NCBI GenBank assembly: GCA_045588325.1
Contig: JAZNEA010000055.1
Location: 1 to 13,048, forward strand
DNA from: RGIG7378 sp045588325
GTDB lineage: Bacteria; Bacillota; Clostridia; RGIG7378
Direction of reading: 5' to 3'
DNA: 13,048 bases
The first letter of the stretch is position 1, and each line of letters begins with the position of its first letter. The position numbers and the translations under genes were made by a program. The notes under the pieces were generated by a model, which had not been told where the DNA came from, searched no databases, and saw nothing but the letters and a program-made list of their open reading frames with translations. Shown piece after piece: positions 1-6,010 of this stretch.

Positions 1-156
1 TCTTCACTTTTAACTTTTCGCTATCCCACTTTCTTCACTCTTCACTTTTATCTCTTATCTGAACTTTTCACTTTTAACTTTCCAACTTTATTCACTCTTA
101 TCTCTTAGTTATTAGCTGAACTAACAACTATTAACTTCTAACTCTTAACTATAAAC
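1..156. repeat. Degenerate 7-base tandem repeat field with 57-base higher-order period
   Basis: The plus strand is pyrimidine-rich and divides almost entirely into 7-base words ending in AAC, CAC or ATC, such as TCTTCAC, TTTTAAC, TATTAAC, TTCTAAC and TCTTAAC. Occasional words are 5, 8 or 9 bases long. The odd-length words recur in the same order: 22-78 and 79-135 both split as 8-9-7-7-7-5-7-7. These two 57-base halves match at 42 of 57 positions by my hand count, although low complexity inflates that figure. The period is not a multiple of three and no reading frame spans it, so it is not coding. It overlaps the last codons and stop of queA. I see no good terminator hairpin in it; TTAGTT/AACTAA at 105-124 is only a weak stem. 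The function is unknown. Confidence 0.75.
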
Positions 157-1166
157 ATGCTGTCTCCAAAGGAGAAAAATCGGAACCTCTCCTCCACAGC
201 CTGTCTATAGGCCGACATAACATTTTCCTTGCCAGCAAAGGCAGAGATTAACATAATCAGCGTAGATTTTGGCAAATGGAAGTTGGTTATTATGCCATCC
301 ACAGCCTTGAACTTATATCCTGGGTAGATAAATATGCTGGTAGAGCCATCCACTGGATGCAGGATCCCGTTATCATCGGACGCGGACTCAAGAACTCTGA
401 CGTCCGTGGTCCCTACGGCGATAATTCTGCCTCCCTTGGCCCTAGCCTCATTGATTATATCGCAAGCCTCCTGGCTAATAGAAAACCTCTCGCTGTGCAT
501 TACGTGGTCCTCAACTGCCTCAGCCTTGACAGGGCGGAATGTACCTAGGCCAACATTAAGCGTTACCTGTGCCTTACGGATCCCTCTCTGCTCCATTGCC
601 TCCAGAATCTCAGGCGTAAAATGTAGTCCTGCAGTGGGGGCGGCAGCAGATCCAGGAACCTTGGCATACACCGTCTGGTACCTCTCCTTGTCCTCCAACT
701 TTTCAGTTATGTATGGTGGCAACGGAACATTACCCACCTGCTCCAACAATTCCAAAAAAACTCCATCATAATGGAAACGCACATGCCTGTTGCCTGTCTC
801 GTCTATACTCTCTACGGTACAGCTCATGAGACCATCGCCAAATGTGAACGTGTCCCCCACATGGCATCTGCGACCTGGCTTGACTATAACATCCCATAGA
901 TCCCCTCCCAAATCATTGAGCAGCAAAAATTCCACTGGCGTACCATTGGTCTTAATGCCAAACAATCTGGCAGGCAAAACTCTGGTATTGTTAAATACCA
1001 GGCAATCTCCCTCTCTGAGGTAATCGAGTATATTGTAAAAGTGGTCTTGTTTTGTCTCACCGGTCTCCCGGTCAAGTATCATCAGCCGTGAGTCACTGCG
1101 CCTCTCAGTTGGATGCTGAGCGATTAGTTCCTCCGGCAAATAGTAGTCAAAGTCATTTACTAACAT
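138..1166 (-). CDS. queA: S-adenosylmethionine:tRNA ribosyltransferase-isomerase QueA
   Basis: QueA transfers and isomerises the ribosyl group of S-adenosylmethionine onto preQ1 at the wobble position of GUN-anticodon tRNAs, giving epoxyqueuosine. It is a cytoplasmic step of queuosine synthesis. The 342 residues match the usual family length and are collinear with it: an N-terminus with DFDYYLPEELIAQHP, NNTRVLPARLFG at 59-70, KPGRR near 96-100, PTAGLHFT at 177-184, and a FHLPKSTLIML segment followed by FFSFGDSMFI at the end. The start codon shares one base with the stop of the upstream SpoIID/LytB-like gene, so translation is probably coupled and no separate promoter is evident. The last codons (Val-Lys-Ser and TAG) lie in the heptamer repeat field, making the extreme C-terminus atypical but not damaged. 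Other queuosine genes such as tgt are not in the window. Confidence 0.96.
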   Translation of the reverse strand: MLVNDFDYYLPEELIAQHPTERRSDSRLMILDRETGETKQDHFYNILDYLREGDCLVFNNTRVLPARLFGIKTNGTPVEFLLLNDLGGDLWDVIVKPGRRCHVGDTFTFGDGLMSCTVESIDETGNRHVRFHYDGVFLELLEQVGNVPLPPYITEKLEDKERYQTVYAKVPGSAAAPTAGLHFTPEILEAMEQRGIRKAQVTLNVGLGTFRPVKAEAVEDHVMHSERFSISQEACDIINEARAKGGRIIAVGTTDVRVLESASDDNGILHPVDGSTSIFIYPGYKFKAVDGIITNFHLPKSTLIMLISAFAGKENVMSAYRQAVEERFRFFSFGDSMFIVKS

Positions 1167-2932
1167 TATTCAACTGTTACTCCTGAATAGTAGTGTTCGA
1201 GAATCGTGATATAAGAGTATCCCTTATTGCCTAGTGCAATAGCGCCCTCCTGGCTCATACCGACAGCATGGCCCCATCCCTTGCCGGAGAACCTGACCGT
1301 ACCCTCGCTCAAGGTGCTGACTACTGTCTTGCTGCCAACCTGCCCACTATAAGGCAACTCGGTCTTAAAGAAACTATCCACTACCGTATCGTTGTTCTCA
1401 CCGGCAGTGCCAATATAATCGTGTAAATAATGTCCTGTAAAGGGAGCTACGTTGATGTTCGCGAACTTGAGGTTGGTACCGTCAATCTCCTTAAGCTTGC
1501 CTCCGATGGCCATTTCCAAATTGGCATAAGTAATGGTCCTGATAAAGCTCCTGTTTGTCTTTGATGCTGTTGTCACTGCGTCTACAGTAGTTATGCTATT
1601 GCTGGCCTCTGCAGTAATGGGATAGTAGAGTGTGGCAGTGCCGTCGCCATTACCAATCTCCACTGTAAACTGCTGGCTGTACAGATCCATCTTAAATCTG
1701 CAGTCACTGTTAGTATATGTCTTGGAACCCGTGCTGCCCTCAAATGTCATAGAATTGACACGACCAGCCTTAGTAAAGCTATTAATCTTAACTCCTGTAA
1801 TGGTGCCGATATTCACACCATACGCGGCCAGCAAGGCCTTAACCGTAGCTGGTGAATATGTAATGGTCCATGTATACATATAAGTCGATGGGGACTCAAA
1901 TGTGGAGTCCACGCTCTTAAGGTACTTAATCTCCGCTCCACCAAATGCGTTCCTGACATCCTCTGTAAAGCCATTGGCACAGCTAAAGTAGAATGTCTCT
2001 GCTGGTGCGCCGTTATACAATATAATCTGTCCGGAGGTAGCATTGACTGCGTTGTTACAGGCAGAGCTCTCATATGGTACTCCCTTGTACACCTGATCCT
2101 GAACAGTATCCGAAACGTTAAAGTTGTATTTGGGGTATTTGAGTCCTGTCTTAACGACAAATGTTCGTGCTGCAACAGCCTGGGCCTTGAGGGCCTCTGT
2201 AGGTGCTGTAGCCCCTATCTCATTAGGAACTACGCCATAGAGGTACTGATCCATAGAAACTACATTGACAACTGTCATATCGCTATCTGAATATCTGCGG
2301 AACTCTATGTTGCCCCTGTATGTCTTGGATGATGTATCATTGAGGGTCAGATGTCCTGAAGAAGTTGGGCAAACCAACAATCCTGCACCTGAGATATCAA
2401 AAACAAATGACAACTTGTTATCACTGGTACATCCGATACGTGTAGAAGATGGTGCCACCAAACTATATGTAAGTCCCAGCTCCACAACGGCCTGCGCAGC
2501 AGTCTCAGCCTCTGCCTCAGAGGAGTATTGACCGCTCCATACCTCCCATGTACCTGTATATGCTATAAAAGCTGTGATGCCCGTATCCATCACACTCTGC
2601 TGCATGAGCACGGCAGCAGCGTATGTATCGTGTCCTGTTGACAGTGCCAGATGATACGTACCTGTCATCTTCTCACAGATAACATACTTATCATAACGAG
2701 GTCCCAGCTCCATAATCTGTGAGCCCATGCCGACAGCAACCTTGACCCCGGATGCATTAGAAACCTTCATAGAAGAGACTGGGCCATTGCCACTATAGTG
2801 TCCCTTAAAATACAATCCCACCCGGACCATCTCTGGAACCTGGGTGTCTGCTACAGTCTCCTGAGCGGGCATGCCAAACACACCAATAATCAGTGCAAGT
2901 ATAAGCAATGATGCGATTATACGTCTACTCAT
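1166..2932 (-). CDS. Exported SpoIID/LytB-domain protein
   Basis: The protein has 588 residues. An N-terminal signal or anchor (Arg-Arg, then a hydrophobic stretch at about 5-22) indicates export. Residues of about 93-155 alternate in a way that recalls a SPOR peptidoglycan-binding repeat; this is a weak call. The SpoIID domain follows, with LYGVVPNEIG at 231-240, AQAVAARTF at 250-258 and GFTEDVRNAFGG at 321-332. The family signature GWGHAVGMSQEGA closes it at 552-564. In Bacillus SpoIID, a lytic transglycosylase acting on denuded glycan strands, the catalytic Glu lies in the segment aligning with NEIG, so E238 is the likely catalytic residue. The protein is much longer than true SpoIID (about 340 residues), with roughly 100 extra residues (about 415-520) before the signature. 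It is therefore better called a LytB/SpoIID-family wall protein than SpoIID itself. Ribosome site AGAGGGAG lies 4 bases before the ATG. It is the first gene of a pair with queA. Confidence 0.88.
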   Translation of the reverse strand: MSRRIIASLLILALIIGVFGMPAQETVADTQVPEMVRVGLYFKGHYSGNGPVSSMKVSNASGVKVAVGMGSQIMELGPRYDKYVICEKMTGTYHLALSTGHDTYAAAVLMQQSVMDTGITAFIAYTGTWEVWSGQYSSEAEAETAAQAVVELGLTYSLVAPSSTRIGCTSDNKLSFVFDISGAGLLVCPTSSGHLTLNDTSSKTYRGNIEFRRYSDSDMTVVNVVSMDQYLYGVVPNEIGATAPTEALKAQAVAARTFVVKTGLKYPKYNFNVSDTVQDQVYKGVPYESSACNNAVNATSGQIILYNGAPAETFYFSCANGFTEDVRNAFGGAEIKYLKSVDSTFESPSTYMYTWTITYSPATVKALLAAYGVNIGTITGVKINSFTKAGRVNSMTFEGSTGSKTYTNSDCRFKMDLYSQQFTVEIGNGDGTATLYYPITAEASNSITTVDAVTTASKTNRSFIRTITYANLEMAIGGKLKEIDGTNLKFANINVAPFTGHYLHDYIGTAGENNDTVVDSFFKTELPYSGQVGSKTVVSTLSEGTVRFSGKGWGHAVGMSQEGAIALGNKGYSYITILEHYYSGVTVE

Positions 2933-2949
2933 GGCACTCCCTCTTAAAT

Positions 2950-2994
2950 ACTATAATCCAATGATATTGTAACATCAAAAAGCGCCATACACAA
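2950..2994 (-). promoter_or_regulatory. Candidate sigma-A promoters for the SpoIID/LytB-like gene
   Basis: Two overlapping candidates read toward the minus-strand gene. The first is TTGTGT (2989-2994), 17 bases, TACAAT (2966-2971), with TG one base before the -10 (extended form), giving a leader of about 27 bases. The second is TTGATG (2973-2978), 17 bases, TATAGT (2950-2955). Its start point would fall in the ribosome site, which makes it less likely. Only one may be real; this is read from sequence alone. Confidence 0.5.
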
Positions 2995-3047
2995 CTTGAT
3001 TTCTACAAAATGAGACAACGTTTTTGGTGGTATAGCACTAAATATGA

Positions 3048-3056
3048 TGGTATACT
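3048..3056 (+). promoter_or_regulatory. Candidate extended -10 element for the PfkB operon
   Basis: TGG followed by TATACT forms an extended -10 box about 35 bases before the chosen ATG of the kinase. No convincing -35 stands at 16-18 bases upstream, which an extended -10 can tolerate. If it is used, the ATG at 3010 lies upstream of the transcript, supporting the start at 3091. Confidence 0.4.
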
Positions 3057-3090
3057 AATCCATATACACTTATACGCACCAGGAGTTTTT

Positions 3091-4035
3091 ATGATTGGCA
3101 TAGTCACTCTCAATCCTTGCATAGATAAGTCTGTCCGCGCCGCCAGATTAGGCGACACTGGTTTTATCAATGTTACCGACACACACCATATTACCGGAGG
3201 CAAGGGACTTAACGTTTCGCGTGCACTCAGGTCCTTCTATACGCCGCACCGAGGCATAACCGCAGTTGGCGGAGTTAACGGTCAGCGCATTATGGACATG
3301 CTGGATGCAGAGGGTGCTACATGCTCCTATATACATGTCACACCCGAGACCCGCACCATCACCACCGTATTTGACCATGATGGGCAGTGGGTAGCTTATA
3401 AGGAAACTCCCGCTCCCTGGACTGCAGAGGACGTGGCTAACGTAGAGCGCAAGCTCAATATATTTATGGAGGGGCTAGATATACTCTGTATCTCCGGATC
3501 CGTTCCACCAGGATGCCCCAAGGACATTTATGCCAGATTGATCCGCAGAGCCAAGGAGCATGGCATCACAACTGTGCTGGACGCCTCCGGTGAGGAGTTT
3601 GTACAGGGACTTGCAGCCTGCCCCGACTACGCCGTGCCCAACGACGAGGAGGTATCTGCATTCCTCGGGTACAGCGTAACCACCTGGGATGACAAGGTTC
3701 AGGCCGTAGAGGCTATGTTACGAGCTGGTATAACTCATCCCATCCTGACCATGGGCAAGGAGGGCTCCCTCTACGGTTGCTCGGATCAGAACACATGTTG
3801 TCAGGTTGTCTTCGTCCATGGACGCACTGTGGACACCGTTAACCCCACTGGTTGTGGTGATAGTTTTTTGGCAGGTTTGCTGTATGGTATAGATCAGGGA
3901 TTGGACCTTAAGAGTTCCATGGCCTTTGCTGCAGCATCCGGCGCCTCTGACGCCCTTTCACCCGATGCAGGTGTAATCTCCGTACCGGAGGTTTTGAAAT
4001 ATATAGAGGATGTCCAGTACGACATCCAGAATTAG
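3091..4035 (+). CDS. PfkB-family sugar-phosphate kinase, 1-phosphofructokinase-like
   Basis: This is a 314-residue ribokinase-fold kinase that should phosphorylate a phosphosugar such as fructose 1-phosphate or tagatose 6-phosphate with ATP in the cytoplasm. Seen in the protein: N-terminal IVTLNPCID (4-12), typical of the 1-phosphofructokinase/LacC branch; GGKGLNVSRAL (36-46) for sugar binding; SGSVPPG (135-141); and the ATP and catalytic signature NPTGCGDSF (251-259), with D257 as the expected base. The frame is open back to an ATG at 3010, but AGGAG stands 5 bases before 3091 and the family motif begins right after that ATG, so 3091 is chosen. No fructose PTS, aldolase or sugar regulator adjoins it, so the exact substrate cannot be fixed. 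It is the first gene of a three-gene operon; its stop overlaps the ribosome site of the next gene. Confidence 0.87.
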   Translation: MIGIVTLNPCIDKSVRAARLGDTGFINVTDTHHITGGKGLNVSRALRSFYTPHRGITAVGGVNGQRIMDMLDAEGATCSYIHVTPETRTITTVFDHDGQWVAYKETPAPWTAEDVANVERKLNIFMEGLDILCISGSVPPGCPKDIYARLIRRAKEHGITTVLDASGEEFVQGLAACPDYAVPNDEEVSAFLGYSVTTWDDKVQAVEAMLRAGITHPILTMGKEGSLYGCSDQNTCCQVVFVHGRTVDTVNPTGCGDSFLAGLLYGIDQGLDLKSSMAFAAASGASDALSPDAGVISVPEVLKYIEDVQYDIQN

Positions 4036-4044
4036 GAGTAACAT

Positions 4045-4569
4045 ATGAAGGACAAGAGAACTACTGGCAGCGCCATATTATTTATCCTTATCGGCACTGC
4101 CCTACTTACACTTATCACCTCCCTCACATTTTTTATCACCAGCTCCCAGCTTTTCGGATTGGGATATCGCGACGATGTCATGATTAAGCCCATCTCTTTC
4201 TTTATCTCCCTCTCCTTCCTGCAGGTTTTGGGAACTGGCATCGGATTTAAGGGCAGGCGCCCTATTCCCATGTGGTTTGGTATTATTTCCATCCTGATCT
4301 CATACGTTTTGCTGGTTATTGGCATTTTGGACTGCAAGGGCAAGATTTCCATGGCAGTTATGCCCTATGCCACTTTTGGCTCTATTACGGCCCTGGTTTT
4401 GTTGCTGGGACTGCTGATCTTTGCATTCCCCTCCATCGTCAGAGGCGCTAAAACATTCTTTACAGAATTACCCGACAAGATTCGCAACTCCAAGTATGAC
4501 AAGGAGATCGACGCCCGCAACCTGCACAATGCAGCGGAGGACGAGATAAACATGTATAAGGGCAGGTAG
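4045..4569 (+). CDS. Unrecognised four-helix membrane protein
   Basis: I do not recognise this 174-residue protein. It shows four hydrophobic segments at about 8-32, 49-67, 75-95 and 107-131. A charged C-terminal tail of some 40 residues (rich in Lys, Asp, Glu and Arg) is probably cytoplasmic. A short basic loop KGRRP follows the second helix. No enzyme motif, metal-binding cluster or transport signature is visible. AGGAG at 4035-4039 overlaps the kinase stop codon, and only 3 bases separate its stop from the next start, so it is co-transcribed with its neighbours and probably translationally coupled to the DUF4003 gene. Confidence 0.8.
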   Translation: MKDKRTTGSAILFILIGTALLTLITSLTFFITSSQLFGLGYRDDVMIKPISFFISLSFLQVLGTGIGFKGRRPIPMWFGIISILISYVLLVIGILDCKGKISMAVMPYATFGSITALVLLLGLLIFAFPSIVRGAKTFFTELPDKIRNSKYDKEIDARNLHNAAEDEINMYKGR

Positions 4570-4572
4570 GTC

Positions 4573-5526
4573 ATGGATGCATCATTATTAGACTTATTGG
4601 AGTCTTTTGCAGAGGATATAACAACCTGTGCCTCCGCCTTTAAACACTCATACAGTAGCCTGTATCTGGCCTCAGCAGTGATTCACAATAGTTACGGCAT
4701 AGCGCCCGACGCAGAAAAACTGAACTCCTGCAAACAGCTGCTCAAGGATAATGTCAAGTTCTTCAACCCCCTTCGAGGGATAGATATGCCTATCCTCGCC
4801 TCCTACATGTCCATTAGCGGAGAGCCCATGCAGTATCTCAATAGGGCCATTGCCGTTCAGGGTATGATTAAGGAGCAATTTCCCTGGCACAGTACTGCCC
4901 TGTCTCCCGCCCTCGCTGTGGAGCTAATCCCCGAGGATCAGGCTGCACTTAAGATAAAGACAGCCCGTAGCATATGCGATTGTATAGCACAAAAGCATCC
5001 CTTGATGACCAAGAGCGATAAGGTGCCCTTGTTCCTGATGATGGCCATGTCCTCCGATATCGACAGCAGTATTAACGATGTGGAGCATAGCTACGAAAAT
5101 CTCAAAAAGAACTTCTTTTCTCAGAGGATGTTCATGTCTCTGGCCATGTCTTTGGACTCCACACCCAGTGACGTAAAGTGCCACAGGGCCATAACCTTGC
5201 ATGCCAGATTTAAGGAGCAGGGTACCCCCTACAGCCTTACATTCGAGTCACCATGTCTGAGCATGCTGGCTATTAGCGGCGTGGACCTTGACAAATTGCT
5301 CTCGGACGTAGCCGAGGTTGTGGCATGGATGTCCACCGACAAACGCTTTGGTTTCAAATATGGACTGACTAAGTCCACGCGCACCCCTCTGGCAGCCCAC
5401 CTTGTGTTACAACACTATGCCAATACCCAGCCGGAGGACCAACACCTCCATGGTTGCGCCATCCTTTCTGGATACGCATTCCTGATGGCCGCCAGTCAGC
5501 AGGCCATCGCTGCAGCCAACAACTAA
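4573..5526 (+). CDS. DUF4003 family protein
   Basis: The protein has 317 residues with no signal peptide or membrane segment, so it is probably cytoplasmic and largely helical. It resembles the DUF4003 family, whose function is not established. Matching features, from memory of the family, are FFNPLRG (63-69), the KHPLMTKSDKVPLFLMMAMS segment (141-160), the following NDVEHSYENLKK and the family's overall length near 320. The start lies 3 bases after the previous stop with only a weak AGG-rich ribosome site, implying coupled translation. It is the last gene of the operon and is followed by a clear terminator. The family assignment is by motif recall and could be wrong in detail; the gene itself is secure. 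Confidence 0.75.
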   Translation: MDASLLDLLESFAEDITTCASAFKHSYSSLYLASAVIHNSYGIAPDAEKLNSCKQLLKDNVKFFNPLRGIDMPILASYMSISGEPMQYLNRAIAVQGMIKEQFPWHSTALSPALAVELIPEDQAALKIKTARSICDCIAQKHPLMTKSDKVPLFLMMAMSSDIDSSINDVEHSYENLKKNFFSQRMFMSLAMSLDSTPSDVKCHRAITLHARFKEQGTPYSLTFESPCLSMLAISGVDLDKLLSDVAEVVAWMSTDKRFGFKYGLTKSTRTPLAAHLVLQHYANTQPEDQHLHGCAILSGYAFLMAASQQAIAAANN

Positions 5527-5542
5527 TTTCGTCATTTATGCC

Positions 5543-5573
5543 AAGGGACTAGATTTGCTCATCTAGTCTTTTT
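5543..5573 (+). terminator. Intrinsic terminator of the PfkB operon
   Basis: GACTAGAT (5547-5554), a 6-base loop and ATCTAGTC (5561-5568) form a perfect 8-base stem followed by TTTTT. The stem can extend through two G-T and two A-T pairs into the upstream AAGG. It lies 17 bases after the DUF4003 stop and separates that operon from the feo locus. Confidence 0.88.
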
Positions 5574-5612
5574 GTCATGTTCCACAATGTTCAAAAAAAA
5601 GGCCCAAACCCA

Positions 5613-5641
5613 TTGACTTTCAAGGCTTTGGCGGCTATAAT
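5613..5641 (+). promoter_or_regulatory. Near-consensus sigma-A promoter of feoA
   Basis: TTGACT (5613-5618), a 17-base spacer and a perfect TATAAT (5636-5641). An A8 run at 5593-5600, upstream of the -35, could act as an UP-like element. The expected start point is about 5648-5650, at the edge of the operator. A promoter this strong fits a gene held down by a repressor. Confidence 0.85.
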
Positions 5642-5648
5642 CTGGTAT

Positions 5649-5666
5649 AGTTAGTTGGTACTAACT
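5649..5666. promoter_or_regulatory. Inverted-repeat operator 1 (feoA), AGTTAG-N6-CTAACT
   Basis: This is a perfect 6-base inverted repeat with a 6-base spacer (TTGGTA) placed on the expected transcription start of feoA. The same arms and spacing occur before feoB at 5951-5968. The 6-6-6 layout resembles sites of DtxR/MntR-type metal repressors (the streptococcal SloR/ScaR group uses AATTAA-N6-TTAATT, from memory) more than a Fur box. The repressor gene is not in the window, so its identity is inferred. Confidence 0.75.
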
Positions 5667-5694
5667 CACCTATTTTGTCGATCACGGAGGCACC

Positions 5695-5907
5695 ATGAAT
5701 CTTAGAGATGCCATTGAGGGTAAGGAATACATTATCTCCAATATCGTCACAGACGACGAGGAGATGGACGCCTTTCTCTTCTCTCTCGGATGCTATGCCG
5801 GCCAGAGCATCACAGTGATCTCACGTTTGAGGGGTAGCTGTGTCGTGGCCATTAAGGACGCCAGATACAACATCGACAATCAGCTTGCCGAGGCTATTAA
5901 CATATAA
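5695..5907 (+). CDS. feoA: Ferrous iron transport protein FeoA
   Basis: FeoA is a small cytoplasmic SH3-like protein required for FeoB-dependent Fe(II) uptake, probably by contacting FeoB. At 70 residues it has the usual length of about 75. It has the family pattern: an N-terminal MNLRDAIEGKEYII strand region, then FLFSLGCYAGQSITVISR (27-44, the conserved LGxxxGxxIxVxxR type segment) and a C-terminal strand with VVAIKDARYNI. The ribosome site GGAGG ends 4 bases before the ATG. It is transcribed from the strong promoter at 5613-5641 and probably repressed by metal through the operator just downstream. It is separated from feoB by about 100 bases holding a hairpin and a second operator, which is wider than in many feo operons. 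Confidence 0.93.
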   Translation: MNLRDAIEGKEYIISNIVTDDEEMDAFLFSLGCYAGQSITVISRLRGSCVVAIKDARYNIDNQLAEAINI

Positions 5908-5941
5908 CATGTGATTCCATGCAGGGTCACATGATATTTTT
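5908..5941 (+). terminator. Terminator-like hairpin between feoA and feoB
   Basis: CATGTGA (5908-5914) pairs perfectly with TCACATG (5927-5933). Two G-T pairs and one C-G pair can extend the stem to 10, leaving a 6-base loop. GATATTTTT follows. It starts immediately after the feoA stop. It may terminate part of the feoA transcript or stabilise its 3' end. The stem is less GC-rich than a strong terminator, so partial read-through into feoB is likely. Confidence 0.55.
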
Positions 5942-5950
5942 CGCCCAGGC

Positions 5951-5968
5951 AGTTAGCCAACACTAACT
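5951..5968. promoter_or_regulatory. Inverted-repeat operator 2 (feoB), AGTTAG-N6-CTAACT
   Basis: The arms are identical to operator 1 and the spacer length is the same, with spacer CCAACA, 42 bases before the feoB start. A promoter would be expected nearby. The best I can see is GTGATT (5911-5916), 16 bases, GATATT (5933-5938), which is weak, overlaps the hairpin, and would put the operator just after the start point as at feoA. The operator repeat is clear; the promoter is uncertain. Confidence 0.7.
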
Positions 5969-6010
5969 CGTTATTGTTCCCTTTTAAGGGATGTTCAGGA
6001 GGACACACTT

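Noticed and set aside
105..124. TTAGTT/AACTAA stem as a terminator for queA or a third metal operator
   Set aside because: The stem is short and AT-rich with an 8-base loop and no clean T-run in the queA direction. Arms and spacing differ from AGTTAG-N6-CTAACT, and it arises from repeat words.
334..771. Plus-strand open frame of 145 codons opposite queA
   Set aside because: Fully inside queA, whose motifs are collinear with the family; no ribosome site or recognisable protein.
1166..2932. Naming this gene spoIID
   Set aside because: Domain and signature match, but the length, the extra regions and the absence of other sporulation genes nearby do not support the true stage II protein.
3010..3090. 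Upstream in-frame ATG at 3010 as the start of the PfkB kinase
   Set aside because: No ribosome site at 3010, and the added residues are not family-like. AGGAG precedes the ATG at 3091, where the conserved IVTLNP motif begins.
5601..5640. GGCCCAAACC/GGCTTTGGCGGC as a regulatory hairpin before feoA
   Set aside because: Pairing needs mismatches and bulges, and the region holds the -35 and -10 boxes, so it is upstream of the transcript.
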